DNA of 64,000 nucleotides from an uncultured Polaribacter sp. (GTDB lineage: Bacteria > Bacteroidota > Bacteroidia > Flavobacteriales > Flavobacteriaceae). Position numbers and translations under genes: made by a program. This document shows positions 1-8,639 of this stretch, piece by piece. Location of the stretch: assembly GCA_943846595.1 (NCBI GenBank), contig OX044355.1, positions 1,914,199 through 1,978,198 on the forward strand, given 5' to 3'. Within the stretch, counting starts at the first letter, position 1; each line of letters opens with the position of its first letter. The notes beneath the pieces are model-generated. The model saw only the letters and a program-made list of their open reading frames with translations. It searched no databases and was not told the DNA's origin.

Positions 1-147
1 AGGAAACCCAGCTTCGATAACATTAACACCTAACAAATCTAGACGTTCCGCGATCACCAACTTTTGTTTTGTGTCCAGTTTACATCCTGGCACTTGTTCT
101 CCATCTCTTAGGGTAGTATCAAAAATTTGAACTTTATTATCCTGCAT
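1..147 (-). CDS. leuA: 2-isopropylmalate synthase, N-terminal fragment (cut by window edge)
   Basis: Reading the minus strand from an ATG at 147, 49 codons run in frame to the window edge. The peptide begins [20 protein letters not shown] and continues through a leucine-rich stretch to IEAGFP. The [10 protein letters not shown] motif is the metal-binding start of the DRE-TIM metallolyase barrel, and the following GxKL region fits LeuA, which condenses acetyl-CoA with 2-oxoisovalerate in leucine synthesis. Homocitrate or citramalate synthase share this motif, but LeuA is the usual flavobacterial member. The rest of the gene lies outside the window. It is divergent from the next gene, with 132 bases between the two starts. 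Confidence 0.85.
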   Translation of the reverse strand, partial: MQDNKVQIFDTTLRDGEQVPGCKLDTKQKLVIAERLDLLGVNVIEAGFP

Positions 148-279
148 CTTTATATTTTGTATTTCATATATATAAATCAAATGTATATCTTGGGCTTCTT
201 TAAAAGGATGTTTTAAGCGTAGTAAATACGATTGCTACTTCTTTTTTTTGATACTCAAATTATTTATAATCAGTATTTT

Positions 280-1845
280 ATGAGCAAAAGCATTACATCA
301 CTCAACCAACAAAAGGATTCCTTGTTTATTTTGGTAAAATCCTTGTCAAAATCAGAAAAGAGGCAATTCAACCTTTATGTGAGTAGATTGGGTGGAAATG
401 TAGATGCTAAATTCTTTTCATTGTTTAAGTTTTTAGACAAAATGAAGGCCTATAATGAAAAGGAAATCATAAAAAGCAATATTGTCACCAAACAACAATT
501 ATCCAACCTAAAAGCGCATTTGTACAAACAAATTTTAATCAGTTTACGTTTAAATCCTTCCCACCAAAATATTCGCTTACAAATAAGAGAACAACTTGAT
601 TTTGCCACGATTTTGTATCAAAAAGGATTGTACAAACAAAGTCTAAAATTACTAGAGAAAGCAAAGGGATTGGCTATTGATAATGAAGAAAAGAATGTCG
701 CTTATGAAATTGTAGAGTTAGAAAAAGTAATTGAAACACAATACATTACCCGAAGTATTAGTTCTCGCGCTGATTTTCTTTCTGTACAGGCAAAAAACTT
801 AAGTCAATTAAATGTAACCACGAGCAAACTCTCTAATTTATCGCTGCAATTGTACAGCCATTTATTACAAAATGGCTACGTAAAAAACAATGAGGAATTG
901 CATTTTATCACGACTTATTTTAATAATAAATTGCCAAAATATAATTTTTCTGACTTTGGGTTTCGAGAAAAATTATGGCTATACAAATCACATTTATGGT
1001 TTAGTTTACTTACGCAAGATTTTTTACAAAGTTATAAGTATGCTAGCAAATGGGTCAACTTGTTCAAAAATCATAAAGAGCTCATTTCATTGCATCCCGT
1101 CTTTTATTTAAAAGGGAAAAACTATCTATTGGAGGCCTCTTTTTTAGTGAAAAACAACCAAAAATTTAAAGAAGAACTCAGTTACTTCGAGAATGAAATT
1201 GAGAATAAAAGCATTCCATTTAATAGCAATACAGAGATTCTCATCTTTCTCTATTTTTACACCAATAAGTTGCATTTGCATTTTCTAGAAGCGACCTTTA
1301 GTGAAGGGGAATATTTAGTAGCCATTATCAATACAAAAATAGAGACGTATCAATCTAGATTGGACAATCATCATATTGTGACTTTGTATTACAAAATAGC
1401 TTGTTTGTATTTTGGAATGAATAAAAACAAAGAATGCATCGCCTATTTAAGTAAAATTATTAACACTAAAGATTTAAAAGTTGCTGAAGATTTGCAGTGT
1501 TTTGCAAGAGTCTTAAATTTAATAGCCCATTATGAATGTGGGTTGGATTATGATTTGGAAAGACAGTTTATAGACACCTATAAGTTTTTATTAAAAATGG
1601 AAAACTTACAAGAGGTACAAAAAGAGTTCATCACCTCCATCCGGGATTTAAGCGATGTATATCCGCATGAAATTAAAAACGAGTTTAAAAAAATACATGC
1701 CCGGTTAAGCAAATATGAAAATCATCAATACGAAAAAAGAGCTTTTTTATATTTAGATATTTTGTCATGGTTAGAAAGTAAAATTAAAAACAAACCCATT
1801 GCAATCATTATTAAAGAAAAGGCAAATAAACACTCTAAAAGATAG
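280..1845 (+). CDS. Conserved hypothetical protein, helical-repeat-like, 521 aa
   Basis: I do not recognise a named family. The protein is about 520 residues, rich in Lys, Leu, Asn and Phe, has no signal peptide and no clear membrane segment, and reads as a succession of amphipathic helices, as in TPR-like scaffolds. The N-terminus (SLNQQKDSLFILVKSLSKSEKRQFNLY) looks like a small helical bundle. The ATG at 280 is preferred over an upstream in-frame TTG at 232, because the intervening residues are low-complexity and the sequence just before 280 is AT-rich untranslated-like DNA. It stands alone between leuA and the thr operon, and the function is unknown. Confidence 0.7.
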   Translation: MSKSITSLNQQKDSLFILVKSLSKSEKRQFNLYVSRLGGNVDAKFFSLFKFLDKMKAYNEKEIIKSNIVTKQQLSNLKAHLYKQILISLRLNPSHQNIRLQIREQLDFATILYQKGLYKQSLKLLEKAKGLAIDNEEKNVAYEIVELEKVIETQYITRSISSRADFLSVQAKNLSQLNVTTSKLSNLSLQLYSHLLQNGYVKNNEELHFITTYFNNKLPKYNFSDFGFREKLWLYKSHLWFSLLTQDFLQSYKYASKWVNLFKNHKELISLHPVFYLKGKNYLLEASFLVKNNQKFKEELSYFENEIENKSIPFNSNTEILIFLYFYTNKLHLHFLEATFSEGEYLVAIINTKIETYQSRLDNHHIVTLYYKIACLYFGMNKNKECIAYLSKIINTKDLKVAEDLQCFARVLNLIAHYECGLDYDLERQFIDTYKFLLKMENLQEVQKEFITSIRDLSDVYPHEIKNEFKKIHARLSKYENHQYEKRAFLYLDILSWLESKIKNKPIAIIIKEKANKHSKR

Positions 1846-1946
1846 TAATTTAATATTTTTTAGTTACTAATTTTAATCATTTCATATTAATCAGATGTTA
1901 ACACAAAATAGTCTTTAATAAAAGTTACTTTATTGATTATTAACAA

Positions 1947-1954
1947 TATTTTTG
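1947..1954 (+). promoter_or_regulatory. Candidate -7 promoter element for the thr operon
   Basis: TATTTTTG matches the Bacteroidota -7 consensus TAnnTTTG. It lies 62 bases before the leader-peptide ATG and 209 bases before thrA. Transcription would start near 1960, giving a leader RNA of about 200 nt. I see no strong -33 TTTG at the expected distance, so this is tentative. Confidence 0.5.
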
Positions 1955-2008
1955 CCTTGTGAATAACATAAATCTACATATTATCTCATTAACCATTTCA
2001 GCAATTCT

Positions 2009-2087
2009 ATTTGATATGGCTACTATTGGTACCATTTGCATTTCTACGATTATTACCCTTTAGGGGTTCTTATTTTTCATATCAAAT
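2009..2087 (+). promoter_or_regulatory. Candidate thr leader RNA structure: long-range stem enclosing the leader ORF
   Basis: ATTTGATATG at 2009-2018, which contains the leader-peptide ATG, is perfectly complementary to CATATCAAAT at 2078-2087. The 10-bp stem would enclose the whole leader ORF and hide its start. A second small hairpin, ACCC at 2055-2058 with GGGT at 2064-2067, overlaps the leader stop codon and is followed by a T-rich stretch (2068-2077). A third, TTTTTCGA 2100-2107 with TCGAAAAA 2115-2122, lies further down. No GC-rich intrinsic terminator of the enterobacterial kind is seen, so the exact mechanism (attenuation or translation-coupled) is open. Confidence 0.45.
2016..2063 (+). 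CDS. Thr/Ile-rich leader peptide of the thr operon
   Basis: An ATG-to-TAG ORF encodes MATIGTICISTIITL: 4 Thr and 5 Ile in 15 residues, ending 100 bases before thrA. Regulatory Thr and Ile codons are what the thrL leader of enterobacteria contains, because the ThrA pathway feeds both amino acids. The peptide lies inside the predicted leader transcript, and its start codon and downstream sequence take part in base-paired structures. Enrichment this strong directly upstream of thrA is unlikely to be chance, although no homologue could be searched. The expected role is ribosome stalling at Thr or Ile starvation to raise thrABC expression. Confidence 0.7.
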   Translation: MATIGTICISTIITL

Positions 2088-2162
2088 TAGGTCATCATAT
2101 TTTTCGAGAAAGATTCGAAAAAAAATTCATAAAAATTATTCATCAACTATTTCAGCATCAAA

Positions 2163-4607
2163 ATGAAAGTCTTAAAATTTGGAGGTTCCTCTTTAGCCAG
2201 CTCAGAAAACATAAAAAAAGTAATAAATATTATTATTGCTGCATCTAAAAAACAAAAAGTAATCGTGGTAGTTTCTGCCTTTGGCAAAACAACAAATGCA
2301 TTAATTGAAGGAGCACACTTGGCACAAAATAAAAATAGCGGCTATAAAGAGATCATTCAAAAGTTAGAAAAACATCATTTTGATGTCATTCAAGAATTAA
2401 TTCCTAGACAGCAGCAGTCTAAGATCGTTGCTCATATCAAAGAATTATTTAACCAATTAGAAACAATTTATAAAGGGTGTTATTTATTGGAAGAATTAAG
2501 TCAAAAAACATTGGCTACAATTTCTAGTTTTGGTGAATTACTATCGGCTGCAATCATTGCAGAAATTTCCAATTTAGCACTCGACACCAACTACAAAGAC
2601 AGTCGAGATTTAATAGTTGCCTCTGAAGTATATTTAGATGCTGTGGTCGACTTCCCTGCAACGAACAAAAATATTACGGACTATTTTAAGGACGCTACAG
2701 CACTAGTTACGTTATTACCTGGTTTTGTTGCTCGGACAAACCAAGGACAAACAACCACATTAGGTCGAGGTGGGTCTGATTATTCTGCAGCAATCTATGC
2801 AGCAGCTTTAGATGCGGAAGAATTGCAAATTTGGACAGACGTCAGCGGAATGTACACTTCCAATCCAAGCATTGTAAAGCAAGCATTTGCAATCCCTCAT
2901 ATTTCGTATCATGAAGCCATGGAATTGTCACATTTTGGAGCAAAAGTAATTTACCCTCCAACAATTCAACCTGTTTTGCAAAAAGAAATCCCAATGGTCA
3001 TTAAAAACACATTTCAACCTGAAGATATCGGGACTCGAATTACCAAAGATACCCACACCAATAACCAACCCGTAAAAGGAATTAGTTATATAGAAAACAT
3101 AACACTCATTACATTAGGTGGTACTGGTATGGTAGGAATGCCTGGATTTTCTAAACGTTTATTCGAAGTACTTTCTTTACATGAAATCAACATTACCTTA
3201 ATTACACAAGCATCTTCTGAATTGTCTATTTGCATTGGTGTTGAAAATAAAGACGCAGATCGAGCACAAAAATTAATTGACACCATCTTTGAATATGAAA
3301 TTCATCAGCAAAAAGTAAGACCTGTTATTTTAGAGCAAGATTTATGCATTATTGCTTTGGTTGGTGACAATATGAAAAACCACCAAGGATTGAGTGGAAA
3401 AATGTTTAGTTCTTTAGGAAAAAACAATGTCAATATTCGCGCAATTGCTCAAGGAGCCTCAGAAAAAAATATTTCAGCAGTCATTAACAAAAAGGACGCA
3501 AAAAAAGCCTTAAATACGTTACATGAACAATTTTTTGAAGAAAAGATAAAGCAATTGAATCTCTTTGTAACTGGTGTTGGTAATGTTGGAGAACGCTTTT
3601 TATCACAAATTCATCAGCAAAAAGAGTACTTAAAAAAGCATTTAAAATTAAGTATTAAAGTTGTCGGAATTTCAAACTCTCGAAAAATGTTTTTCGATCA
3701 AAATGGGATTGACTTAGAAAACTGGAAAAAACCATTGGAAAACGGAACACCAACCAGTTTGACAGCCTTCTTTGAAAAAGTAAAAAGCAGTAACTCAAGG
3801 AACAGTGTTTTTGTAGATAATACCGCCAATCAGCAAGTTTCAGAATTTTACGAAAACTATTTAAGTGAAAGTATTGGTGTCGTAACATGTAATAAAATTG
3901 CCTGTGCCTCTACTTTAAAAAATTATAAAAAACTAAAAGAAACTTCAAGAAAGTACAATGCTCCTTTCTTATTTGAAACAAATGTGGGCGCAGGTTTACC
4001 CATCATTGATACCCTAAAAAACTTAGTTGCCTCAGGCGATCGAGTTCATAAAATTCAAGCAGTGCTATCTGGAAGTTTAAACTTTGTTTTTAACAATTAT
4101 AATGCGGACAACACTTTTCACGACGTAGTAGCACAAGCCCAAAAGGAAGGCTATACAGAACCAGATCCAAAAATTGACTTGAGCGGTATCGATGTGGCAC
4201 GAAAAATTTTAATTCTGGCCCGAGAAAGTGGCTATGATTTAGAGTTAGAAAATATAGAAAATAATGCTTTTTTACCTGAAAATAGCTTAAAAACAGCAAA
4301 TAATGATGCTTTTTATGCATCTTTAATACAAAATGAAGCACATTTCAAAAAAATATTCTCAGAGGCGAATGCTAAAAATTGTCGTTTAAAATATGTGGCA
4401 GCATTTGAAAATGGAAATGCCAATGTTGGTTTGCAACAAATTGCTCCAGAACATCCTTTTTACAATTTAGAAGGAAGTGACAACATTGTGTTGTTTTTTA
4501 CGGACAGATACCCTGTAAACCCCCTAATAATTAAAGGAGCGGGTGCAGGAGCTGATGTAACTGCATCGGGTATTTTTGCAGACATTATCAGAACTGGAAA
4601 TTTGTAA
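2163..4607 (+). CDS. thrA: Bifunctional aspartokinase / homoserine dehydrogenase
   Basis: This cytosolic enzyme phosphorylates aspartate and reduces aspartate semialdehyde to homoserine, the first and third steps to threonine and methionine. At 814 aa it has the usual fused length. The kinase domain opens with MKVLKFGGSSLASSENI and contains TTLGRGGSDYSA near residue 200. Paired ACT regulatory domains follow (about 310-460; ITLGGTGMVGMPGFSKRLF). The dehydrogenase domain starts with the NAD(P) loop VTGVGNVGERF near 463 and includes TCNKIACA, GAGLPIIDTL and DPKIDLSGIDVARK. It is the first gene of thrABC and is preceded by the Thr/Ile leader peptide. The ATG at 2163 gives the canonical start. Confidence 0.97.
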   Translation: MKVLKFGGSSLASSENIKKVINIIIAASKKQKVIVVVSAFGKTTNALIEGAHLAQNKNSGYKEIIQKLEKHHFDVIQELIPRQQQSKIVAHIKELFNQLETIYKGCYLLEELSQKTLATISSFGELLSAAIIAEISNLALDTNYKDSRDLIVASEVYLDAVVDFPATNKNITDYFKDATALVTLLPGFVARTNQGQTTTLGRGGSDYSAAIYAAALDAEELQIWTDVSGMYTSNPSIVKQAFAIPHISYHEAMELSHFGAKVIYPPTIQPVLQKEIPMVIKNTFQPEDIGTRITKDTHTNNQPVKGISYIENITLITLGGTGMVGMPGFSKRLFEVLSLHEINITLITQASSELSICIGVENKDADRAQKLIDTIFEYEIHQQKVRPVILEQDLCIIALVGDNMKNHQGLSGKMFSSLGKNNVNIRAIAQGASEKNISAVINKKDAKKALNTLHEQFFEEKIKQLNLFVTGVGNVGERFLSQIHQQKEYLKKHLKLSIKVVGISNSRKMFFDQNGIDLENWKKPLENGTPTSLTAFFEKVKSSNSRNSVFVDNTANQQVSEFYENYLSESIGVVTCNKIACASTLKNYKKLKETSRKYNAPFLFETNVGAGLPIIDTLKNLVASGDRVHKIQAVLSGSLNFVFNNYNADNTFHDVVAQAQKEGYTEPDPKIDLSGIDVARKILILARESGYDLELENIENNAFLPENSLKTANNDAFYASLIQNEAHFKKIFSEANAKNCRLKYVAAFENGNANVGLQQIAPEHPFYNLEGSDNIVLFFTDRYPVNPLIIKGAGAGADVTASGIFADIIRTGNL

Positions 4608-4712
4608 ATTTGAAGACAATAAAAGACTAAAAAAGTGGAAAATAATAATACTTTAGATTTCAATAGGCTATTATTTAATTTTCTCATTTTCAATCTTTAT
4701 AGACAATAAATC

Positions 4713-5636
4713 ATGGATTATTTAAAAATATTTGCCCCAGCTACAGTCGCTAATGTTTCTTGCGGATTTGACTCTTTGGGTTTTGCAGTAGATACAATTG
4801 GCGATGAAATGACCTTTACAAAAACGAGTAAAAAAGGGGTAAAAATAACCAATATTACGGGTGCAGATTTACCCTACGACGTGGATAAAAATGCGGCAAG
4901 TGCCGTAATTAAAAAAATACTATTAGATGCAAAAGCAGATTTCGGTATTGCACTTACCATTCATAAAGGTTTTTCTCCAGGCAGCGGTCTAGGGAGTAGC
5001 GCAGCGAGTGCTGCGGGTGCAGCATTTGGAGTAAATCAATTTTTAGCAGATAAATATTCCAACTTAGAGTTGACAAAATTTGCCATGTTTGGTGAAGAAG
5101 TTGCTTGCGGATCTGCAATTGCTGACAATGTAGCTGCAGCAATTTACGGTGGATTTGTTTTAGTGAGAAGTTATGAACCGTTAGAAATCATAAAACTTCC
5201 TGTCCCAGAAGCGCTAAGAGTCGTTGCAATTCATCCTCAAATAGCAATAAAAACAAAAGATGCACGAGAGGTCTTGCCAAAAGAAATCGCCTTGAAAAAT
5301 GCTGTTACACAATGGGCAAACGTAGGAGGTTTGGTAAGTGGACTATTTACAAATAATTACGAATTGATTAGCAACTCATTAGTAGATGTTATTGTAGAAC
5401 CTTTTCGAAAAGGGTTAATTCCTTTTTTCGATGAAGTAAAAACAAATGCGTTGAATGCAGGAGCTTTAGGAGCAGGAATTAGTGGGTCGGGCCCCACAAT
5501 TTTCGCCTTATGCAAAGGAGAAAAAAGTGCAAAAGACGTGTATAAAGCCATTGAATCCACCTATAAAGAAACAGGTATCGGTTTTGAAATATTTATTTCG
5601 AAAATCAATCCACAAGGCATGAAAATTATTGAATAG
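4713..5636 (+). CDS. thrB: Homoserine kinase
   Basis: ThrB phosphorylates homoserine to O-phosphohomoserine using ATP. The 307-aa length is normal. The GHMP-kinase ATP loop reads GFSPGSGLGSSAASAAGAA (about residues 86-104), and the C-terminal GHMP motif GALGAGISGSGPTIFAL is present near 250. The N-terminal APATVANVSCGFDSLG is the substrate-binding motif of the family. It follows thrA after 105 bases with no terminator visible between them, and precedes thrC, so the three genes form one pathway operon. Confidence 0.96.
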   Translation: MDYLKIFAPATVANVSCGFDSLGFAVDTIGDEMTFTKTSKKGVKITNITGADLPYDVDKNAASAVIKKILLDAKADFGIALTIHKGFSPGSGLGSSAASAAGAAFGVNQFLADKYSNLELTKFAMFGEEVACGSAIADNVAAAIYGGFVLVRSYEPLEIIKLPVPEALRVVAIHPQIAIKTKDAREVLPKEIALKNAVTQWANVGGLVSGLFTNNYELISNSLVDVIVEPFRKGLIPFFDEVKTNALNAGALGAGISGSGPTIFALCKGEKSAKDVYKAIESTYKETGIGFEIFISKINPQGMKIIE

Positions 5637-5691
5637 TTTTTAAAAATCCATTTTTGCTTTGACAATAGCTTAAAATAAAAAAATTTCAACA

Positions 5692-6978
5692 ATGAACTAT
5701 TACAGTTTACATCGAAAGTCACCAAATACAACGTTTAAAAATGCAGTAATTGAAGGGCTTGCAAAAGATAGGGGGATTTATTTTCCAGAAAATATTACGC
5801 CACTATCAAAAGATTTTATCGATAACATTGAACAGTATTCTCATGAAGAAATTGCCTTTGAAGCCATTAAACAATTTGTAGGAGATGAGATTCCTGAAAC
5901 CGAATTAAAAGCGATAATCAAGGAAACCGTTTCCTTTGATTTCCCGGTAGTAGAAATTGAAGAAAACATTGGTACCCTTGAATTATTTCACGGTCCCACA
6001 ATGGCTTTTAAAGACGTTGGTGCCCGTTTTATGAGTTCATGCTTGGCCTATTTCAATCGTAACAATGACAAAGAAATTACGGTATTAGTAGCAACTTCTG
6101 GAGATACGGGGGGCGCCGTTGCAAATGGTTTTTTAAGTGCGAAAGGAATAAAAGTAGTGATTTTATACCCTAGTGGAAAAGTAAGCGATATTCAAGAGCG
6201 ACAATTGACGACCTTAGGAAACAACATTACTGCCTTGGAAGTAGATGGCGTATTTGATGATTGCCAAGACATGGTAAAAACAGCCTTTTTGGATAAAAGT
6301 ATTCAACGCACATTGACCTCTGCAAACTCCATAAATGTGGCACGGTGGTTGCCGCAAATGTTTTACTTTTTCTTTGCCTACAAACAACTAAAGAAGCAAA
6401 ACAAAGAATTAGTTTTCTCAGTACCAAGTGGAAATTTTGGAAATATTTGCGCAGGAATCATGGCAAATAAATTGGGGCTACCCATCAAACACTTTGTAGC
6501 AGCAACCAATATCAACGATACTGTTTCCAATTATTTAGAGAACGGAAACTACGTTCCAAAACCATCCAAAGCTACAATATCAAATGCAATGGATGTTGGA
6601 AACCCTAGTAATTTTATTCGCATTCAAGAATTATTTAATAATGATTTGGTGGCCTTGAAAAATAAATTCTCATCGTATAGCTTTACTGATGAGGCTACCA
6701 AAAAAGCAATGCAGTCTATTTTCACAGATACAGGCTATGTAGCAGATCCACATGGAGCCGTAGGATATTTAGGCTTGCAAAAATATGATGTAAAAGAAAA
6801 TGAATATGGCGTTTTCTTAGAAACAGCTCATCCTGTAAAGTTTTTAGATGTTGTAGAAACAACGCTTCCCGTTAACATTGAAATTCCAGAACAAATAAAA
6901 AAAGTAATTGGTAAAGAAAAAGTATCCCTGAAAATTCAAACATACGAGGAACTAAAGAGTTATTTAAACGCAGAATAG
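5692..6978 (+). CDS. thrC: Threonine synthase
   Basis: ThrC is the pyridoxal-phosphate enzyme that converts O-phosphohomoserine to threonine. The 428-aa length fits the family. The N-terminal YYSLHRKSP and RGIYFPE motifs, the PLP-lysine motif HGPTMAFKDVGARF (about residues 100-113) and the phosphate-binding ATSGDTGGAVANGF loop are all visible. It ends the thrABC cluster, 55 bases after thrB. I see no clear terminator between it and the convergent gene ending at 7031. Confidence 0.96.
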   Translation: MNYYSLHRKSPNTTFKNAVIEGLAKDRGIYFPENITPLSKDFIDNIEQYSHEEIAFEAIKQFVGDEIPETELKAIIKETVSFDFPVVEIEENIGTLELFHGPTMAFKDVGARFMSSCLAYFNRNNDKEITVLVATSGDTGGAVANGFLSAKGIKVVILYPSGKVSDIQERQLTTLGNNITALEVDGVFDDCQDMVKTAFLDKSIQRTLTSANSINVARWLPQMFYFFFAYKQLKKQNKELVFSVPSGNFGNICAGIMANKLGLPIKHFVAATNINDTVSNYLENGNYVPKPSKATISNAMDVGNPSNFIRIQELFNNDLVALKNKFSSYSFTDEATKKAMQSIFTDTGYVADPHGAVGYLGLQKYDVKENEYGVFLETAHPVKFLDVVETTLPVNIEIPEQIKKVIGKEKVSLKIQTYEELKSYLNAE

Positions 6979-7030
6979 TATAGAGACTTAATCTAAAGGC
7001 TTTTCGGTTATGTAAACGAGAAGCACTTAT

Positions 7031-7252
7031 TTATTTCAACATGGTTTTCTCATAGAGTCTCTCTACTTTCTCTCTCGCCCAAGGTGTTGTTCTTAGGAAT
7101 TTTAAACTTGATTTATAGGTTGGATTGTTCTGAAATGCTTTCATATTTAAAATAACGCCTAGTTCTTCCCATCCATATTCTTTGAACAGTTCTTCTAAAA
7201 TAGTTGCTAATTTAATCCCATGCATGGGATTATTTGGTTGTTCTTTGCTCAT
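7031..7252 (-). CDS. VF530-like small DNA-binding protein (DUF2132)
   Basis: This 73-residue protein carries NNPMHGIKLATILEELFKEYGWEELG in its first half and a PTYKSSLKFLRTTPWAREKVERLY tail, which is the signature of the VF530/DUF2132 family, known from structure as a small helical double-psi-like DNA-binding fold and common in proteobacteria and Bacteroidota. The role in the cell is not established. It is convergent with thrC and divergent from gcvT; the start at 7252 gives the family's usual length. Confidence 0.8.
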   Translation of the reverse strand: MSKEQPNNPMHGIKLATILEELFKEYGWEELGVILNMKAFQNNPTYKSSLKFLRTTPWAREKVERLYEKTMLK

Positions 7253-7325
7253 TATATATCTAAATCGGGTATAACAAAATCATTCTAAACAGCTGTATCG
7301 CGCTATTTTTCAAAATTACTACAAT

Positions 7326-7365
7326 TTCCTGAACCAGGAACACCTAAAGTATACTTTAAGTGTTC
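7326..7365. promoter_or_regulatory. Two overlapping inverted repeats upstream of gcvT
   Basis: TTCCTG-AAC-CAGGAA (7326-7340) is a perfect 6-bp dyad. Its last three bases are shared with a larger dyad at 7338-7365, a 28-base near-palindrome with arms GAACACCTAAAGTA and TACTTTAAGTGTTC (one mismatched pair). The two structures cannot form together as RNA. They lie in the divergent region between the VF530-type gene and gcvT, 122 bases before the gcvT ATG. No T-tract follows, so an operator or an RNA switch is more likely than a terminator. Confidence 0.5.
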
Positions 7366-7487
7366 TCGCTACTTAAATTCATACATGGAATTGTCTAGAG
7401 TTCTTATTTTAGAAAATTAACCAAAATTTAGTGATTGATTTTTATCTATTTTTCAATAATTTAGCGAAAAATTTAAGAAAACTACAA

Positions 7488-8573
7488 ATGAAAAATATAG
7501 CACTGCACAATACACATATCTCTTTAGGCGCAAAGATGGTTCCTTTTGCAGGATACAATATGCCCGTTCAGTATGAGGGTGTTACAGCAGAACATCTTAC
7601 CGTAAGGCAATCTATTGGTGTTTTTGACGTAAGTCATATGGGTGAGTTTTTGGTAAGTGGTGAAAATGCATTGGCACTCCTTCAGCGAATAACTTCAAAC
7701 GATGTCTCTAAATTGGGGGTTGGTGATGCTCAATACAGTTGTCTTCCTAATGAAAACAATGGAATTGTAGACGACCTTATTTGCTATAAAATAAAAGAAA
7801 ACCAGTATTTACTCGTTGTAAATGCTTCAAATATTGAAAAGGACTGGAATTGGATTTCAAAACACAATAAAACCTTTGGCGCGGAGCTAAAAGACCTTTC
7901 AGAAGCCTACTCCCTATTGGCTATTCAAGGACCAAAAGCGGTAGCCGCAATGCAATCGTTATCTTCCTTAGATTTGGCAGAAATTCCTTTTTACACTTTC
8001 AAAGTGGGCGATTTTGCAGGCATCGAAAATGTGATTATTTCTGCAACTGGGTATACGGGTGCTGGTGGATTTGAAATTTACTGTAAGAATGATGAAGTGG
8101 AACAAATTTGGAATACCGTATTTGAAGCCGGAGAAGAATTTGGAATTAAACCCATCGGTTTGGCAGCAAGAGATACTTTGCGTTTAGAAATGGGATATTG
8201 CCTATATGGAAATGATATTGACGAAACAACATCTCCAATAGAAGCAGGCTTAGGTTGGATCACCAAATTCACAAAAGATTTTATAAATGCAACAGCATTA
8301 GCCGTCCAAAAAGAAGCAAAACCAGCAAGGAGACTTGTTGCTTTCGAATTGAATGAAAGAGGGATTCCAAGACAAGGCTACGACATTATTGATGCTGACG
8401 GAAATATTATTGGAAATGTAACCTCTGGAACCATGAGTCCGTGTTTACAAAAGGGAATTGGAATGGGCTATGTAGCAGGAGCTTTTGCCAAATCTGGAAC
8501 ACAAATACACGTTCAGATTCGTAAAAAAGCAATTCCGGCAACGGTCGTTAAATTGCCTTTTTACAAAGGATAA
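7488..8573 (+). CDS. gcvT: Glycine cleavage system aminomethyltransferase (T protein)
   Basis: GcvT transfers the methylene group from lipoyl-bound aminomethyl on the H protein to tetrahydrofolate, releasing ammonia. The 361-aa product starts [29 protein letters not shown], the normal T-protein N-terminus, so the ATG at 7488 is chosen over an earlier in-frame GTG at 7431. Motifs [40 protein letters not shown] and the C-terminal barrel [19 protein letters not shown] are all present. It stands alone, as is common in this phylum, with gcvH and gcvP not nearby. Confidence 0.96.
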   Translation: MKNIALHNTHISLGAKMVPFAGYNMPVQYEGVTAEHLTVRQSIGVFDVSHMGEFLVSGENALALLQRITSNDVSKLGVGDAQYSCLPNENNGIVDDLICYKIKENQYLLVVNASNIEKDWNWISKHNKTFGAELKDLSEAYSLLAIQGPKAVAAMQSLSSLDLAEIPFYTFKVGDFAGIENVIISATGYTGAGGFEIYCKNDEVEQIWNTVFEAGEEFGIKPIGLAARDTLRLEMGYCLYGNDIDETTSPIEAGLGWITKFTKDFINATALAVQKEAKPARRLVAFELNERGIPRQGYDIIDADGNIIGNVTSGTMSPCLQKGIGMGYVAGAFAKSGTQIHVQIRKKAIPATVVKLPFYKG

Positions 8574-8596
8574 TAAAGAGTATCTAAAAATAGAGC

Positions 8597-8639
8597 AGCG
8601 ATTATTTCTGGAATTTATTTCGAGCAATAATCGCTTTTA
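8597..8639 (+). terminator. Candidate gcvT terminator inside the 3' end of the opposing gene
   Basis: AGCGATTATT (8597-8606) pairs with AATAATCGCT (8626-8635) around a 19-base loop and is followed by TTTTAATTTTCTTTTT. It starts 24 bases after the gcvT stop and lies mostly inside the last codons of the convergent lipoprotein gene. The large loop makes it a moderate candidate. Confidence 0.4.

Larger units (their letters stand above)
1981..2157 (+). repeat. Imperfect 22-nt direct repeat flanking the thr leader
   Basis: Positions 1981-2003 and 2136-2157 are near-identical; their cores AACCATTTCAGCA (1991-2003) and AACTATTTCAGCA (2145-2157) differ at one base, and the preceding TTAT/TCAT stretches also match with one extra base in the first copy. 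The first copy precedes the leader-peptide ATG by 12 nt and the second precedes the thrA ATG by 5 nt. The copies may give both starts the same ribosome-loading context or compete for a common partner. Confidence 0.6.

Noticed and set aside
232-279. N-terminal extension of the first plus-strand gene from a TTG
   Set aside because: The added residues are low-complexity and the region reads as untranslated AT-rich leader; ATG 280 is a better start.
2036-2248. A 70-codon plus-strand ORF across the thr leader
   Set aside because: It overlaps thrA in another frame, has no family features and conflicts with the leader peptide.
7253-7487. Glycine riboswitch upstream of gcvT
   Set aside because: The expected conserved core and tandem arrangement could not be seen; only simple dyads are present.
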